Source: Halorubrum halophilum (GTDB lineage Archaea; Halobacteriota; Halobacteria; Halobacteriales; Haloferacaceae). Taken from it: a DNA stretch of 37,145 nucleotides. Each line of letters opens with the position of its first letter. Within the stretch, counting starts at the first letter, position 1. The stretch covers positions 262,910 to 300,054 of the forward strand of contig NZ_BBJP01000023.1 in the NCBI RefSeq assembly GCF_000739595.1, in the 5' to 3' direction. The translations under genes were made by a program, and so were the position numbers. A model generated the notes under the pieces. The model saw only the letters and a list, made by a program, of their open reading frames with translations. It made no database searches and was not told the DNA's origin. Positions 7,387 to 15,378 of this stretch are shown one piece after another.

Positions 7387-7920
7387 TCAGTGCTCGGCGG
7401 GCTCGTCGGGCGCGCGCATGTCGTCGATCCGGAGGATGAGGATGTTCGCGGTGTCGTCTTTGCCGTCGACGGTCCCGTCGATGACGAGCTTCGAGAGGGG
7501 CGTCGGCCCGACGGTGACGGAATCCCCCTCATGGAAGTCGCGGACGGAGCCCTGCACGTGGATCTCGGCGCGGCAGAGCTCGGGGTGGTGGACGCTAGAG
7601 AGGTCGATCCCGTCGACGTTGACCCCGGTCACTTCCTCGCCCTCGTGGTAGATGGGGACGTCGGCGGGCTCGTCCATGCGCTGGATGTCGAGCGCCTCGT
7701 ACGCGTTCGAGGTGGGCTTGTACCCGCCTTTCGGCCCCGGTACGCCCTCGACCAGCTGGAGGGCCTTCAGGCTCTGCATCTGGTTGCGGATAGTGCCCGG
7801 ATTGCGGTCGACCTCCTCGGCGATCGCCTCACCTTTGACGGCGTCTTCCTGTTCCCCGTACAGGTTGATGAGGGCCGTGAGGATGCTTTTCTGACTCGAT
7901 GTGAGCTCGATCGATGACAT
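7387..7920 (-). CDS. Rrf2-like winged-helix transcriptional regulator
   Basis: This 177-aa protein has an N-terminal winged helix (about residues 5-70): SSQKSILTALINLY, then GEAIAEEVDRNPGTIRNQMQSLKALQLVEGVPGPKGGYKPT. The GPKGGY wing motif is characteristic of Rrf2-type and similar regulators. The remaining 100 residues are predicted beta-rich and acidic (ADVPIYHEGEEVTGVNVDGIDL and onward), with a single Cys in PELCRAEIHV, so an Rrf2-style three-cysteine iron-sulfur site is absent. It may sense a ligand through the C-terminal domain, which I do not recognise. Two TATA-like boxes lie upstream on the minus strand, at 7946-7952 (leaderless spacing) and 7964-7973. It is convergent with the NADH dehydrogenase gene. 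No target can be named. Confidence 0.8.
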   Translation of the reverse strand: MSSIELTSSQKSILTALINLYGEQEDAVKGEAIAEEVDRNPGTIRNQMQSLKALQLVEGVPGPKGGYKPTSNAYEALDIQRMDEPADVPIYHEGEEVTGVNVDGIDLSSVHHPELCRAEIHVQGSVRDFHEGDSVTVGPTPLSKLVIDGTVDGKDDTANILILRIDDMRAPDEPAEH

Positions 7921-7987
7921 GGTCGCGAATAGATGGCGACCCTGCTTAAATGCGATGGAAGCCCGTTATAAACGATCATGTGATTTC

Positions 7988-8203
7988 TCAAGACTCGCGG
8001 AGGCGACGGAGGCGAACGTACGCGATTGGGCTGGAGAGCGCGACGATGGCGCCGACTCCGATCAGCGCGAGCCCGAGGTCGCTGAGGAAAAAGGCAACCC
8101 CTGCGCCGACGAGCCCGATCACCGCGCCGGTGAACGCGACGGCGATCATGGCCCCGATCGGTTCGATGTCGGCCGGAGCGAAATCTCTCTCGGAGCCGCT
8201 CAT
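7988..8203 (-). CDS. small two-helix membrane protein, unknown function
   Basis: This 71-aa protein starts at the ATG at 8203 (MSGSERDFAPADIEP). A short acidic head is followed by two hydrophobic segments, about residues 17-39 and 42-62, and a basic tail, VRLRRLRES. By the positive-inside tendency, the C-terminus faces the cytoplasm. The frame continues upstream without a convincing start, and upstream residues lack the acidic composition. I do not recognise a family. It lies 67 nt upstream of the Rrf2-like regulator on the same strand, but the regulator seems to have its own promoter. Confidence 0.7.
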   Translation of the reverse strand: MSGSERDFAPADIEPIGAMIAVAFTGAVIGLVGAGVAFFLSDLGLALIGVGAIVALSSPIAYVRLRRLRES

Positions 8204-8303
8204 ACCCGTCGTTGGAGGGGCGACGTGAAAACCGTGTGCGATCCGGGCGCGATCACGGCGGAAACCCCGATCATTCAAGCGTCGTCGGGGCGCTCTCTCG
8301 GAC

Positions 8304-9209
8304 ATGACCACAGTCAGGATCATCGGGGCGCCGACCGACTACGGGGCGAACCGACGCGGCGTGGACATGGGACCGTCGGCGATCCGGTACGCGGGACTGG
8401 CCGACCAGCTCGCGGGCGCGGGCGTCGAGACCGTCGACGCAGGCGACCTCGCGGTCCCGCGCGCCGAGGAGCGCGACCCAGACGCGGAGGCGCCCCGCGA
8501 CGGGAAGGCGAAGTTCCTCCGCGAGACGGCCGACGTCTGCCGCCGGCTCGGGGACGAAGTCGGCGGAACGCTGGCGGCGGGGGAGGTGCCGCTCGCGCTC
8601 GGCGGCGACCACTCGATCGCCATCGGCTCGCTCGTCGGCTCGGCGCGGGACGCGGAGATCGGCGCGGTGTGGTTCGACGCGCACGCCGACCTCAACACGC
8701 CCGCGACGACGCCCTCCGGGAACGTCCACGGGATGCCGCTCGCGGCCGCGCTCGGGCTCGGCGAGTTCGCGGGGTCGGACTGGGCGAACGCGCCCGGACT
8801 GAACCCGGAGAACGTCGCGCTCGTCGGGCTTCGGTCCGTCGACGACGCGGAGGTCGAGGTCATCCGCGACCGCGGGTTCGCGGCGTACACGATGTCCGAC
8901 ATCGACGAGCGCGGGATCACGGACGTGACGGAGGAGGCGATGGCCGAGGCGTCGGCCGGCGTCGACGGCGTTCATGTCAGCCTCGACCTCGACTGGCTCG
9001 ACCCCAAGGAGGCGCCCGGCGTCGGGACACCGGTCCGCGGCGGCGTCACCTACCGAGAGGCCCACAGCGCGATGGAGGTCGTCGCCGAGAGCGACGCCGT
9101 CCGGTCGATGGAGCTCGTCGAGGTGAATCCGACGCTGGACCAGCACAACGAGACCGCGGAGCTCGCGACGGAACTGGCCGCGAGCGCGTTCGGGAAGCGG
9201 GTGCTCTAA
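8304..9209 (+). CDS. rocF: arginase (ureohydrolase family)
   Basis: This 301-aa protein has the three manganese-binding motifs of ureohydrolases: GGDHS (about residue 96), FDAHADLN (about 128-135) and VSLDLDWLDP (about 224-233). The N-terminal GVDMGPSAIRYAGL is the arginase-type opening, and the metal-site spacing is normal. Arginase hydrolyses arginine to ornithine and urea. Agmatinase and formimidoglutamase share the fold, but the opening motif and the SGNVHGMPLAAALG loop favour arginase. The ATG at 8304 is the first Met of the conserved RIIGAPTDYGAN block. No other arginine-degradation gene is adjacent. Confidence 0.9.
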   Translation: MTTVRIIGAPTDYGANRRGVDMGPSAIRYAGLADQLAGAGVETVDAGDLAVPRAEERDPDAEAPRDGKAKFLRETADVCRRLGDEVGGTLAAGEVPLALGGDHSIAIGSLVGSARDAEIGAVWFDAHADLNTPATTPSGNVHGMPLAAALGLGEFAGSDWANAPGLNPENVALVGLRSVDDAEVEVIRDRGFAAYTMSDIDERGITDVTEEAMAEASAGVDGVHVSLDLDWLDPKEAPGVGTPVRGGVTYREAHSAMEVVAESDAVRSMELVEVNPTLDQHNETAELATELAASAFGKRVL

Positions 9210-9248
9210 GACCGGGGAGCCGCGGCCGGACGAGCCGCGGGGGCGCCG

Positions 9249-9545
9249 TCAGGGGCTTCGGTCCAGCTGATCGACGACTCGCTGGAGGTCCGCCTCGCGC
9301 TCGATATCGCGTTTGATCTCCTCGCGGCGGCGGACCGCCGCGGAGTCGGCGTCGTACGCGCGCACGAACTCGGCGCGGGTGTGCTCGTCGAACGCGTGCC
9401 GGATCGCGAAGTAGCCGTCCGGAACGATCGTACCGCACACCTTACACTCGTGGCGCTGGTGGCCGTTCGTCTGGTGGACGATGGCCGACTCCACGTCGTC
9501 GAAGCCGGCGTCGCAGCCGTCGATTCCGCACGTCCAGCGGGGCAT
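9249..9545 (-). CDS. small protein with two C2H2-like zinc fingers
   Basis: This 98-aa protein has two zinc-binding units: C-GIDG-C followed by His-x5-His (residues about 6-29), and C-KV-C followed by AIRHAFDEH (about 34-56). The C-terminal 40 residues form an acidic/basic helix, REEIKRDIEREADLQRVVDQL. The start is the ATG at 9545 (MPRWTCGIDGC). A TTAAC box (minus strand, about 9568-9574) lies about 25 nt upstream. Such short C2H2-type proteins are widespread and mostly uncharacterised in haloarchaea; nucleic-acid or protein binding is plausible. It is divergent from the PHP-type gene and convergent with arginase. Confidence 0.85.
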   Translation of the reverse strand: MPRWTCGIDGCDAGFDDVESAIVHQTNGHQRHECKVCGTIVPDGYFAIRHAFDEHTRAEFVRAYDADSAAVRRREEIKRDIEREADLQRVVDQLDRSP

Positions 9546-9702
9546 GTCATCTCGTCCCCGCCGCGAGGGATTAACGGTTTCCCCCGACGGCCGCCGCTTG
9601 GGGCCCGTCGCTCCCGCGCGTGACCGGCGCACCCCCGAGGCGACTCCGCCGGACTCGCCGTCGAACGATACGCCTTTGCTCGGCGACGAAGAACGCCCAC
9701 CC

Positions 9703-10494
9703 GTGACTGGATCGAGAACGCGCGTCGACGCCCACGTGAAGGTGCTCGACGACGACGTCGTGGCCCTCGCGAAGGACCGAGGGATCGACGCGCTCGTGTA
9801 CGCCCCGCACTTCACCCGCCTGCCGACGATCCGGGCGCGCGCGGCCCGGTTCTCCGACGACGACCTGACCGTGGTCCCCGCCCGCGAGGTGTTCACCGGC
9901 GACTGGGGGAACCGTCGGCACATCCTCGTTCTCGGCTTGGACGAGCCGGTCCCCGACTACATCACCTTCGAGGCGGCGATGGCCGAGGCCGACCGGCAGG
10001 ACGCCGCCGTCTTGGCGCCTCACCCGAGCTTCGCGACCATCTCGCTCACCCGCCCGGAGATCGCGGCCCACGACGCTCGGATCGACGCGGTCGAGACGTA
10101 CAACACGAAGCTCCTCCCGCACCAGAACGCCCGGACGCGCCGGATCGCCGAGGCCACCGATCAGCCGGGGTTCGGCTCGTCGTACGCCCACCTCCCCGGC
10201 ACCGTGGGCGAGGCGTGGACGGAGTTCGACGGCGACCTCGATGGCGTCGACGCGGTCGTCGAGGCCTTCCGCGAGGCGCGGCCGCGAACCGTGGTCCACC
10301 GCGGCGGGGCCGCCCATCAGCTCCGCGGACTCGTGGAGTTCGCCCACCTCGCGTACGAGAACACGTGGGAGAAGCTCGACCGGCAGTTCCTCTCCGGCGA
10401 CGAGCCGACCCTCCCGAGCAACGTCGCCTACGAGGGGCGGTTCAACGACGTAAGTGTCTACTCCGGGACGCTCTCCGACTACCGGCCGAACTAA
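9703..10494 (+). CDS. PHP-like domain protein (putative phosphoesterase or RNase P p30-like)
   Basis: This 263-aa protein appears to start at GTG 9703 (VTGSRTRVDAHVKVLDDD), since CGCCTTT lies about 30 nt upstream and no ATG fits the conserved beginning. It has PHP-type features: RVDAHVKV at the N-terminus, ALVYAPHFTRLPTI (about 33-46), VVPAREVFTGDW, HILVLGLDE, VLAPHPSF and ETYNTKLLPHQNARTRRIAEATD. The normal first PHP metal motif is HxH; here it is HVK. Metal binding may therefore differ, as it does in RNase P subunit p30, which shares the fold. Substrate is unknown. The gene meets the DUF457 gene tail to tail with a 3-nt gap. Confidence 0.75.
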   Translation: MTGSRTRVDAHVKVLDDDVVALAKDRGIDALVYAPHFTRLPTIRARAARFSDDDLTVVPAREVFTGDWGNRRHILVLGLDEPVPDYITFEAAMAEADRQDAAVLAPHPSFATISLTRPEIAAHDARIDAVETYNTKLLPHQNARTRRIAEATDQPGFGSSYAHLPGTVGEAWTEFDGDLDGVDAVVEAFREARPRTVVHRGGAAHQLRGLVEFAHLAYENTWEKLDRQFLSGDEPTLPSNVAYEGRFNDVSVYSGTLSDYRPN

Positions 10495-10497
10495 GCT

Positions 10498-11001
10498 TTA
10501 GATCCCGAGCCCCGCCGCCGCCTCCGAGGCGGCCGCCGAGAGGTCCAGATCGAGGGTCACGACGTAGGTGTGAATCGCCCAGAAGACCGCGAGTTCGACG
10601 GCCGTGACGATCACGGTGACGAGATCCGCGTACTTGCTGCTCGTCGTCACGCCGGTCGGCATCCCGTACTCCGTGTCCGACAGCGGGTGGAACAGCGCGA
10701 TGCCGCGGCGGCTCCCGACCACGTCGAGGACGTAGTGGGTCAACACGCCGATCCAGACGTACTGGAGGTTGCCGAACACGAGCGGGTACGCGAGGAATAT
10801 CCCGAGCACCGGGAGGCTGTGGAGCGTCTTCCGGTGGCGGCCGAAGGCGGTGTCGACGTCGGGGAACAGCGCCCCCAACACGATCGGGACGGTGATCTCG
10901 GCGACGGTCCGCGCGGTGGCCGCGCTGAGGCTCGGCTCGATGACGAAGCCGAGCCCGAGCGCGAGCAGTAAGCCGTTGAGAACGTGACCCCGTTTGTTCA
11001 T
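10498..11001 (-). CDS. membrane-bound metal-dependent hydrolase, YdjM/DUF457-like
   Basis: This 167-aa integral membrane protein has about four hydrophobic segments. Family hallmarks are MNKRGHVLNGLLLALG at the N-terminus (His in RGH), GALFPDVDTAFGRHRKTLHSLP (Asp and His ligands) and GVLTHYVLDVVG. These fit the YdjM-type family of predicted membrane zinc hydrolases (DUF457). Biochemical function is unknown even for characterised-by-name relatives. The start is the ATG at 11001. Two further paralogue-like genes occur at 24263-25611, so this family is represented three times in the window. Confidence 0.85.
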   Translation of the reverse strand: MNKRGHVLNGLLLALGLGFVIEPSLSAATARTVAEITVPIVLGALFPDVDTAFGRHRKTLHSLPVLGIFLAYPLVFGNLQYVWIGVLTHYVLDVVGSRRGIALFHPLSDTEYGMPTGVTTSSKYADLVTVIVTAVELAVFWAIHTYVVTLDLDLSAAASEAAAGLGI

Positions 11002-11143
11002 ACCTCCGGGTGACTGGGGGCGCAGGTGAAACCACCGGATCGGGGTGGGCAGAGGATACGGTCGGCATAACGCACGCAGGCGGCCGGCCAAGCGCAGGGG
11101 GGCCAGCCGAAAGAGCCACGGCGCCCGACGCCGAGCGACCGGT

Positions 11144-12247
11144 ATGGAGTACGAGGAGCCGAAGTTCTTCCACGTGATGCAGTACGCGACCGCGGCCGAC
11201 GGCGACGTCATCGACATGGTGAGCGGCAACCCCGACTGGGAGCCGCCGGCCGCGCTGCGGGAGGCGCTCCGCGAGTACGCCGACCTCCCCTCGGCGGAGT
11301 TCCAGTACCCGCCGAGCGAGGGACTGCTGGAACTCCGCGAGGCGATCGCCGAGCGCCGGAACGTCGACCCCGACCGCGTGGTGGTCACGAACGGGACCGG
11401 CGAGGCGAACTACCTCGCGATGGCGCGCGCGTTCGAGCGCGACGCGGGCGACGAGGCGCTGCTCACCGACCCCGTCTATCCCTACTACCCCGGCAAGGCG
11501 GACATGCTCGGCGGGGAGGCGACGCTCGTCCCGACCGCGCGCGACGGGAGCCTCGACGTCGACGCGATCCGGGAGGCCGCGAGCGAGGACACCGCCCTCG
11601 TCGTCCTGAACACGCCGAATAACCCGACCGGCGCGGTCTACGACCTCGACGCGATCCGCGAGGTCGTCGCGGTCGCCGAGGCGGTCGACGCCCTCGTCCT
11701 CGTCGACGAGGTGTACGACCACTTCGATCTCAGCGGCGAGTTCGAGTCCGCGCTGACGCTGGACTCCGATCGGGTGATCGTCACCAGCGGCTTCTCGAAG
11801 TCGATGGCGATCACGGGGTTCCGGGTCGGGTACGGGATCTTCCCCGAGAAACACGTCGGCGACGCCAAGACGCGGCACATGCTCGTGAACGTCGCCGGGG
11901 CGCGGCCCTCGCAGTACGCGGTCCACCACGCGCTCGCGGAGACGCCCCCGGAGTACTACGCCGAAGCCCGCGACCTGCTCGCCGACCGCGCGGACGCGTT
12001 CACCGACGCACTCGACGCGGCTGGCGCGGAGTACACCCGCCCTGAAGGAGCGTTCTACGTGCTCGCGCGCTTCGACGGCTTCCCCGGGACGATGGACAAC
12101 GTCAAGCGCCTGATCGACGAGGCCGGCGTCGCCGGGATGCCGGGCGACGCGTTCGGCACCGCCCGCGACGAGTGGATCCGGTTCGCGCTCGTGACGCCGC
12201 GGACCGCGGAGGCCGCGGAGCGCCTCGCCGACTACTTCGGGGACTGA
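11144..12247 (+). CDS. class I/II PLP-dependent aminotransferase
   Basis: This 367-aa protein shows the fold-type I aminotransferase motifs: GNPDWEPP near residue 28, FQYPPSEGLLELREAIA (53-69), TNGTGEANY (82-90), NTPNNPTGAVYD (156-167), VLVDEVYDHF (185-194), SGFSKSMAITGFRVGY with the Schiff-base Lys219, and RFALVTP near the C-terminus. It transfers the amino group of an amino acid to a 2-oxoacid. The donor cannot be read from sequence; aspartate or aromatic/branched substrates are typical for the subgroup. The start is the ATG at 11144, inside a longer open frame whose upstream part is arginine-rich and not protein-like. Confidence 0.88.
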   Translation: MEYEEPKFFHVMQYATAADGDVIDMVSGNPDWEPPAALREALREYADLPSAEFQYPPSEGLLELREAIAERRNVDPDRVVVTNGTGEANYLAMARAFERDAGDEALLTDPVYPYYPGKADMLGGEATLVPTARDGSLDVDAIREAASEDTALVVLNTPNNPTGAVYDLDAIREVVAVAEAVDALVLVDEVYDHFDLSGEFESALTLDSDRVIVTSGFSKSMAITGFRVGYGIFPEKHVGDAKTRHMLVNVAGARPSQYAVHHALAETPPEYYAEARDLLADRADAFTDALDAAGAEYTRPEGAFYVLARFDGFPGTMDNVKRLIDEAGVAGMPGDAFGTARDEWIRFALVTPRTAEAAERLADYFGD

Positions 12248-12272
12248 TCCGTGGACGGCCCCGCGACGGATC

Positions 12273-12523
12273 GCGGTGGCGTGCCGGCGAGCGCCCTGAT
12301 AAGGGCGCGAGCCGACCGCGAGGGAGTCGGCGCGGCGCTTAAAAGCGCCGCGCCGACGAGGCTGGGGAGGCGTGAGGTGCGGGGCGGTGCTGTGCGGGGT
12401 GGGACTCAAAGGGGCAGCCGCGAGGACGACGCTTGGCGATGCAAGCACCGGAAGGAGCGAGTGAAACGAGCGACTGAGGAGCGCAGCGAGCGTGCGGGCT
12501 TCTCGCGACTGGGGCTTTGGAGG
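12273..12523 (-). repeat. structured intergenic repeat copy A (candidate ncRNA)
   Basis: On the minus strand this copy starts at CCTCCAAAGCCCCAG (12523 downward). The long-range stem P1 pairs 12415-12424 with 12502-12511 (nine Watson-Crick pairs and one G-U on this strand). There is a conserved C/T-rich core, then ATCAAAG-type linker complement near 12404-12410. Hairpin P2 is 12326-12357, with 15-bp arms around AA. Hairpin P3 is 12291-12308, with 7-bp arms around a 4-nt loop and an outer 4-bp pairing of 12285-12288 with 12311-12314. The end is CGCCACCGC (12273-12281). Linkers are nearly identical to copy B, while P1, P2 and P3 sequences differ but stay complementary. No credible protein is encoded. 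Confidence 0.85.
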
Positions 12524-12550
12524 TGTTCTCCGCCGATCCAGCATCAACCA

Positions 12551-12557
12551 TTTATAA
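12551..12557 (-). promoter_or_regulatory. TATA-like box upstream of repeat copy A
   Basis: TTATAAA on the minus strand is centred about 31 nt before the conserved CCTCC start of copy A. The same relation is seen for copy B (box 19079-19085) and for A' (box 12605-12613). Confidence 0.55.
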
Positions 12558-12559
12558 GC

Positions 12560-12580
12560 GAGCGACTGGGGCTTTGGAGG
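12560..12580 (-). repeat. duplicated 5' start (A') of the structured repeat
   Basis: CTCCAAAGCCCCAGTCGCTCG on the minus strand repeats the first 20 or so bases of copy A, then stops at the TATA-like box of copy A. It is a truncated second start, itself preceded by a TTTTTAAG box at 12605-12613. Confidence 0.7.
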
Positions 12581-12640
12581 AGTTCACCAATTCTCAGTAA
12601 TCCACTTAAAAACAACCGCCTAAAACGTCCCAAACCGCGT

Positions 12641-13285
12641 CTAGCCGAAGTTCTCGACCTTCGCGGCGTCCGCGTCGCCGCCGGCGGCCTCGACCGCGGC
12701 CTCCGCGTCGGCCACCAGATCGGCGAAGCCGTACACGAAGACGGTCTCGCCCTCGCTCCCCGTCAGCGCCTCGGCGACCGCGTCGTCGAGTTCCTCGTCC
12801 GCGTCGAGAAGGTGGATCGCGGCGCCGCGCTCCGCCAGTCGATCGAGCCGGTCCGCGTGCGACACGTCGTCGTCGCGGTAGACGACCGCGGCCTCGGCGC
12901 CGTCGTCGAGCGCGCGCTCCGCGATGGCGACCGCCGGACCGACGCCCGGGCCGCCCGCGATCACGACCGCGCGCGGCTCGCCGTCGTAGTGCTGGTCGCC
13001 GAACGGCCCGGAGAGGGTCATCTCGGTGCCCGCCTCGGCGCCGGCGAGGAACGCGGAGAAGTCGCCGCCTTCCTCGGGGTCGATGCCGACCGTGACCTCG
13101 AAAGTGTCGCCCACGGTCGGCGACGACAGAGTGTAAAACCGAGCGACCGACTCGCCGTCGATCTCGGTGCCGAGCTTGACGAACTGACCGGGCTCGGCGG
13201 CGAACCCGTCGGGGGCGTCGAACCGGAGGGCGTACGTGTCGCGGCCGACCGTCTCGACCGCGCTGACCGTCGCTGTCGTGTCCAT
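12641..13285 (-). CDS. FAD-dependent oxidoreductase, ferredoxin-NADP reductase-like
   Basis: This 214-aa protein has an N-terminal FAD-binding barrel (1-95) with the diagnostic RFYTLSSP (about 49-56; the family's RxYS/T motif) and GQFVKLGTEIDG. A C-terminal NAD(P)-binding domain starts VIAGGPGVGPAVAIAERAL (about 110-128) and ends VYGFADLVADAE and a C-terminal Phe-Gly. It is a stand-alone FNR-type module without an attached iron-sulfur or globin domain, so it would pass electrons between NAD(P)H and a separate carrier such as ferredoxin. The start is the ATG at 13285 (MDTTATVSAVE); the upstream extension is not acidic. It is divergent from korA, a ferredoxin-reducing enzyme, and a shared ferredoxin pool is plausible but inferred. 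Confidence 0.85.
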   Translation of the reverse strand: MDTTATVSAVETVGRDTYALRFDAPDGFAAEPGQFVKLGTEIDGESVARFYTLSSPTVGDTFEVTVGIDPEEGGDFSAFLAGAEAGTEMTLSGPFGDQHYDGEPRAVVIAGGPGVGPAVAIAERALDDGAEAAVVYRDDDVSHADRLDRLAERGAAIHLLDADEELDDAVAEALTGSEGETVFVYGFADLVADAEAAVEAAGGDADAAKVENFG

Positions 13286-13617
13286 GACTCCGTTCCGGCC
13301 GGGAGACACAAACGTGTTCCCGTCGGCGTCGGTGCTGCCCGTGTCGAAACCGTCGCGGACGCGCGGGCCGTTGGATCGAGTCACGCGCGCTGTCCGTCTG
13401 CCGCGCCCGATTTGTTCGACAGTTGTCGATATCACCGACGACAATGAGGGTCGATCGTGAGGGATTTGAAAAACATTCGTTCACTATAAACGATATATAA
13501 CCGTATCTAAGCGCTATTAGCGACAATATTCGCAGAAAATACAACGAATATTCAGAAACGGATTGGTAGCTCCTTCCAGAAGTCTTTTGATGAGTCCGGC
13601 GAAAGCCCCCACATAGC
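13286..13617. other. AT-rich divergent intergenic region
   Basis: No gene is seen here. The right half (about 13465-13600) is unusually AT-rich for the window, with ACTATAAACGATATATAACC near 13484-13503, which contains TATA-like sequences in either direction. An inverted repeat AATATTCG (13525-13532) / CGAATATT (13545-13552) lies between it and korA and could be an operator. A weak TTTTGA box at about 13584-13589 sits about 30 nt before korA. Confidence 0.6.
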
Positions 13618-15375
13618 ATGCCTGCGGACTTCAACTGGGCCGTCGGCGGTGAGGCCGGCGACGGCATCGACTCGACCGGGAAGATCTTCGCGCAAGCGCT
13701 CTCTCGGGCGGGTCGACACGTGTTCACGTCGAAGGACTTCGCCTCGCGGATTCGGGGCGGCTACACCGCGTATAAGGTGCGGACCTCCGTCGACAAGGTA
13801 CAGAGCGTCGTCGACCGCCTGGACGTCCTCATCGCGTTGACTCCCCGGACCATCGAAGAGAACCTCGACGAACTCCACGAGGGGTCGGTGATCATCTACG
13901 ACGGCGAGCGGACCACGATGCAAGACGTGGAGATCCCCGAGGAGATGATCGGGATCGACGTCCCGCTCAAGCGACTCGCCGAGGAGGCGGGCGGGGCGAT
14001 CATGCGGAACGTCGTCGCGCTCGGCGCGGCCTGCGAGGTCGCCGAGTTCCCCATCGAGAACCTCGACTCCGCCCTCGAAAAGCGCTTTTCCGACAAGGGT
14101 CAGAAGCTCGTCGACAACAACAAGGAGGCCGCCCGCGCGGGGCGGTCGTACGTCGCCGAGGAGTACGACCACGAGTTCGACTACAACTTGGAGACCACCG
14201 ACGAGGACTACGTCCTCCTCAACGGCGACGAGGCGATCGGGATGGGCGCCATCGCGGCCGGCTGCCGCTTCTACGCCGGCTACCCGATCACGCCCGCGAC
14301 CGACGTGATGACGTACCTCACGGGTCGGATCGAACGGTACGGCGGCCACGTCGTGCAGGCGGAAGACGAGCTGTCCGCGATCAACATGGCGCTCGGCGCC
14401 GCCCGCGGGGGCGCGCGGTCGATGACCGCCACGTCCGGTCCCGGGATCGACCTGATGACGGAAACGTTCGGGCTCATCGCGACCTCGGAGACGCCGCTGG
14501 TCATCTGTAACGTGATGCGCTCCGGCCCCTCGACCGGGATGCCGACGAAACAGGAGCAGGGCGACCTGAACCAGATGCTGTACGGCGGCCACGGCGAGGT
14601 CCCCCGGTTCGTACTCGCGCCGACGACGATCGCGGAGTGCTTCTGGAAGACGGTCGAGGCGTTCAACCTCGCCGAGAAGTACCAGCTCCCCGTCTACCTC
14701 ACCGCCGACCTCTCGATGGCGGTCACCGAGCAGACGTTCTCCCCGGACACCTTCGACATGGACGAGGTTGAGATCGACCGCGGCAACGTCGTCGACGAGA
14801 CGACGATCGACGACCACATGAGCGAGTCGGGCGGCTTCCAGCCCCACGAGATCACCGACGACGGGATCTCGCCGCGGGCGTTCCCCGGCACCGCCGACGG
14901 CGCGCACATGTCCACCGGCCTCGAACACGACGAGCAGGGCCGCCGGACCGAGGACACGGAGATGCGCGTCGAGCAGGTCGACAAGCGCAACCGAAAGGTC
15001 GAGACGGCCCGCGAGCGCGAGGACTGGAGCCCGCGCGAGTTCGGCGACGAGGACGCCGACACGCTCGTGGTCACGTGGGGGTCAAATGAGGGCGCGCTCG
15101 CCGAGGCCGTCGAGTTCCTCGCGGACGACGGGCTCGACGTGCGGGTCCTCTCGGTCCCGTACATCTTCCCGCGGCCGGACCTGTCCGAGGATGTCGAGGC
15201 GGCGGAGAGCGTCATCGTCGTGGAGTGCAACGAGCAGGGGCAGTTCGCGGACCTCGTCGAGCACGACGTGTTAGAGCGCGTCGATCGGATTAACAAGTAC
15301 AACGGCGTGCGATTCAAGGCGGACGAACTCGCAGACGACATTAAGGAGACCCTCGCGGCGGGGGTGGAGGCGTAA
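13618..15375 (+). CDS. korA: 2-oxoacid:ferredoxin oxidoreductase, alpha subunit
   Basis: This 585-aa subunit is a fusion of the gamma and alpha domains, as in the two-subunit halophilic and aerobic-archaeal enzymes. Residues 1-180 are the gamma domain, starting NWAVGGEAGDGIDSTGKIFAQ and containing FASRIRGGYTAYKVR. From about 200 the alpha domain shows GDEAIGMGAIAAGCRFYAGYPITPATDVM, a hallmark of the family, and the transketolase-like C-terminal part (VVTWGSNEGALAEAVEFL). The enzyme oxidatively decarboxylates a 2-oxoacid with CoA and reduces ferredoxin. 2-Oxoglutarate is favoured over pyruvate by resemblance to haloarchaeal KorA, but the two are hard to separate by eye. The partner korB begins 3 nt after its stop. 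Confidence 0.9.
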   Translation: MPADFNWAVGGEAGDGIDSTGKIFAQALSRAGRHVFTSKDFASRIRGGYTAYKVRTSVDKVQSVVDRLDVLIALTPRTIEENLDELHEGSVIIYDGERTTMQDVEIPEEMIGIDVPLKRLAEEAGGAIMRNVVALGAACEVAEFPIENLDSALEKRFSDKGQKLVDNNKEAARAGRSYVAEEYDHEFDYNLETTDEDYVLLNGDEAIGMGAIAAGCRFYAGYPITPATDVMTYLTGRIERYGGHVVQAEDELSAINMALGAARGGARSMTATSGPGIDLMTETFGLIATSETPLVICNVMRSGPSTGMPTKQEQGDLNQMLYGGHGEVPRFVLAPTTIAECFWKTVEAFNLAEKYQLPVYLTADLSMAVTEQTFSPDTFDMDEVEIDRGNVVDETTIDDHMSESGGFQPHEITDDGISPRAFPGTADGAHMSTGLEHDEQGRRTEDTEMRVEQVDKRNRKVETAREREDWSPREFGDEDADTLVVTWGSNEGALAEAVEFLADDGLDVRVLSVPYIFPRPDLSEDVEAAESVIVVECNEQGQFADLVEHDVLERVDRINKYNGVRFKADELADDIKETLAAGVEA

Positions 15376-15378
15376 CCA

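Noticed and set aside
12251-13447. 398-codon plus-strand frame across repeat A and opposite the flavoprotein gene
   Set aside because: The first part is low-complexity translation of the structured repeat and the rest is antisense to a clear FNR-like gene.
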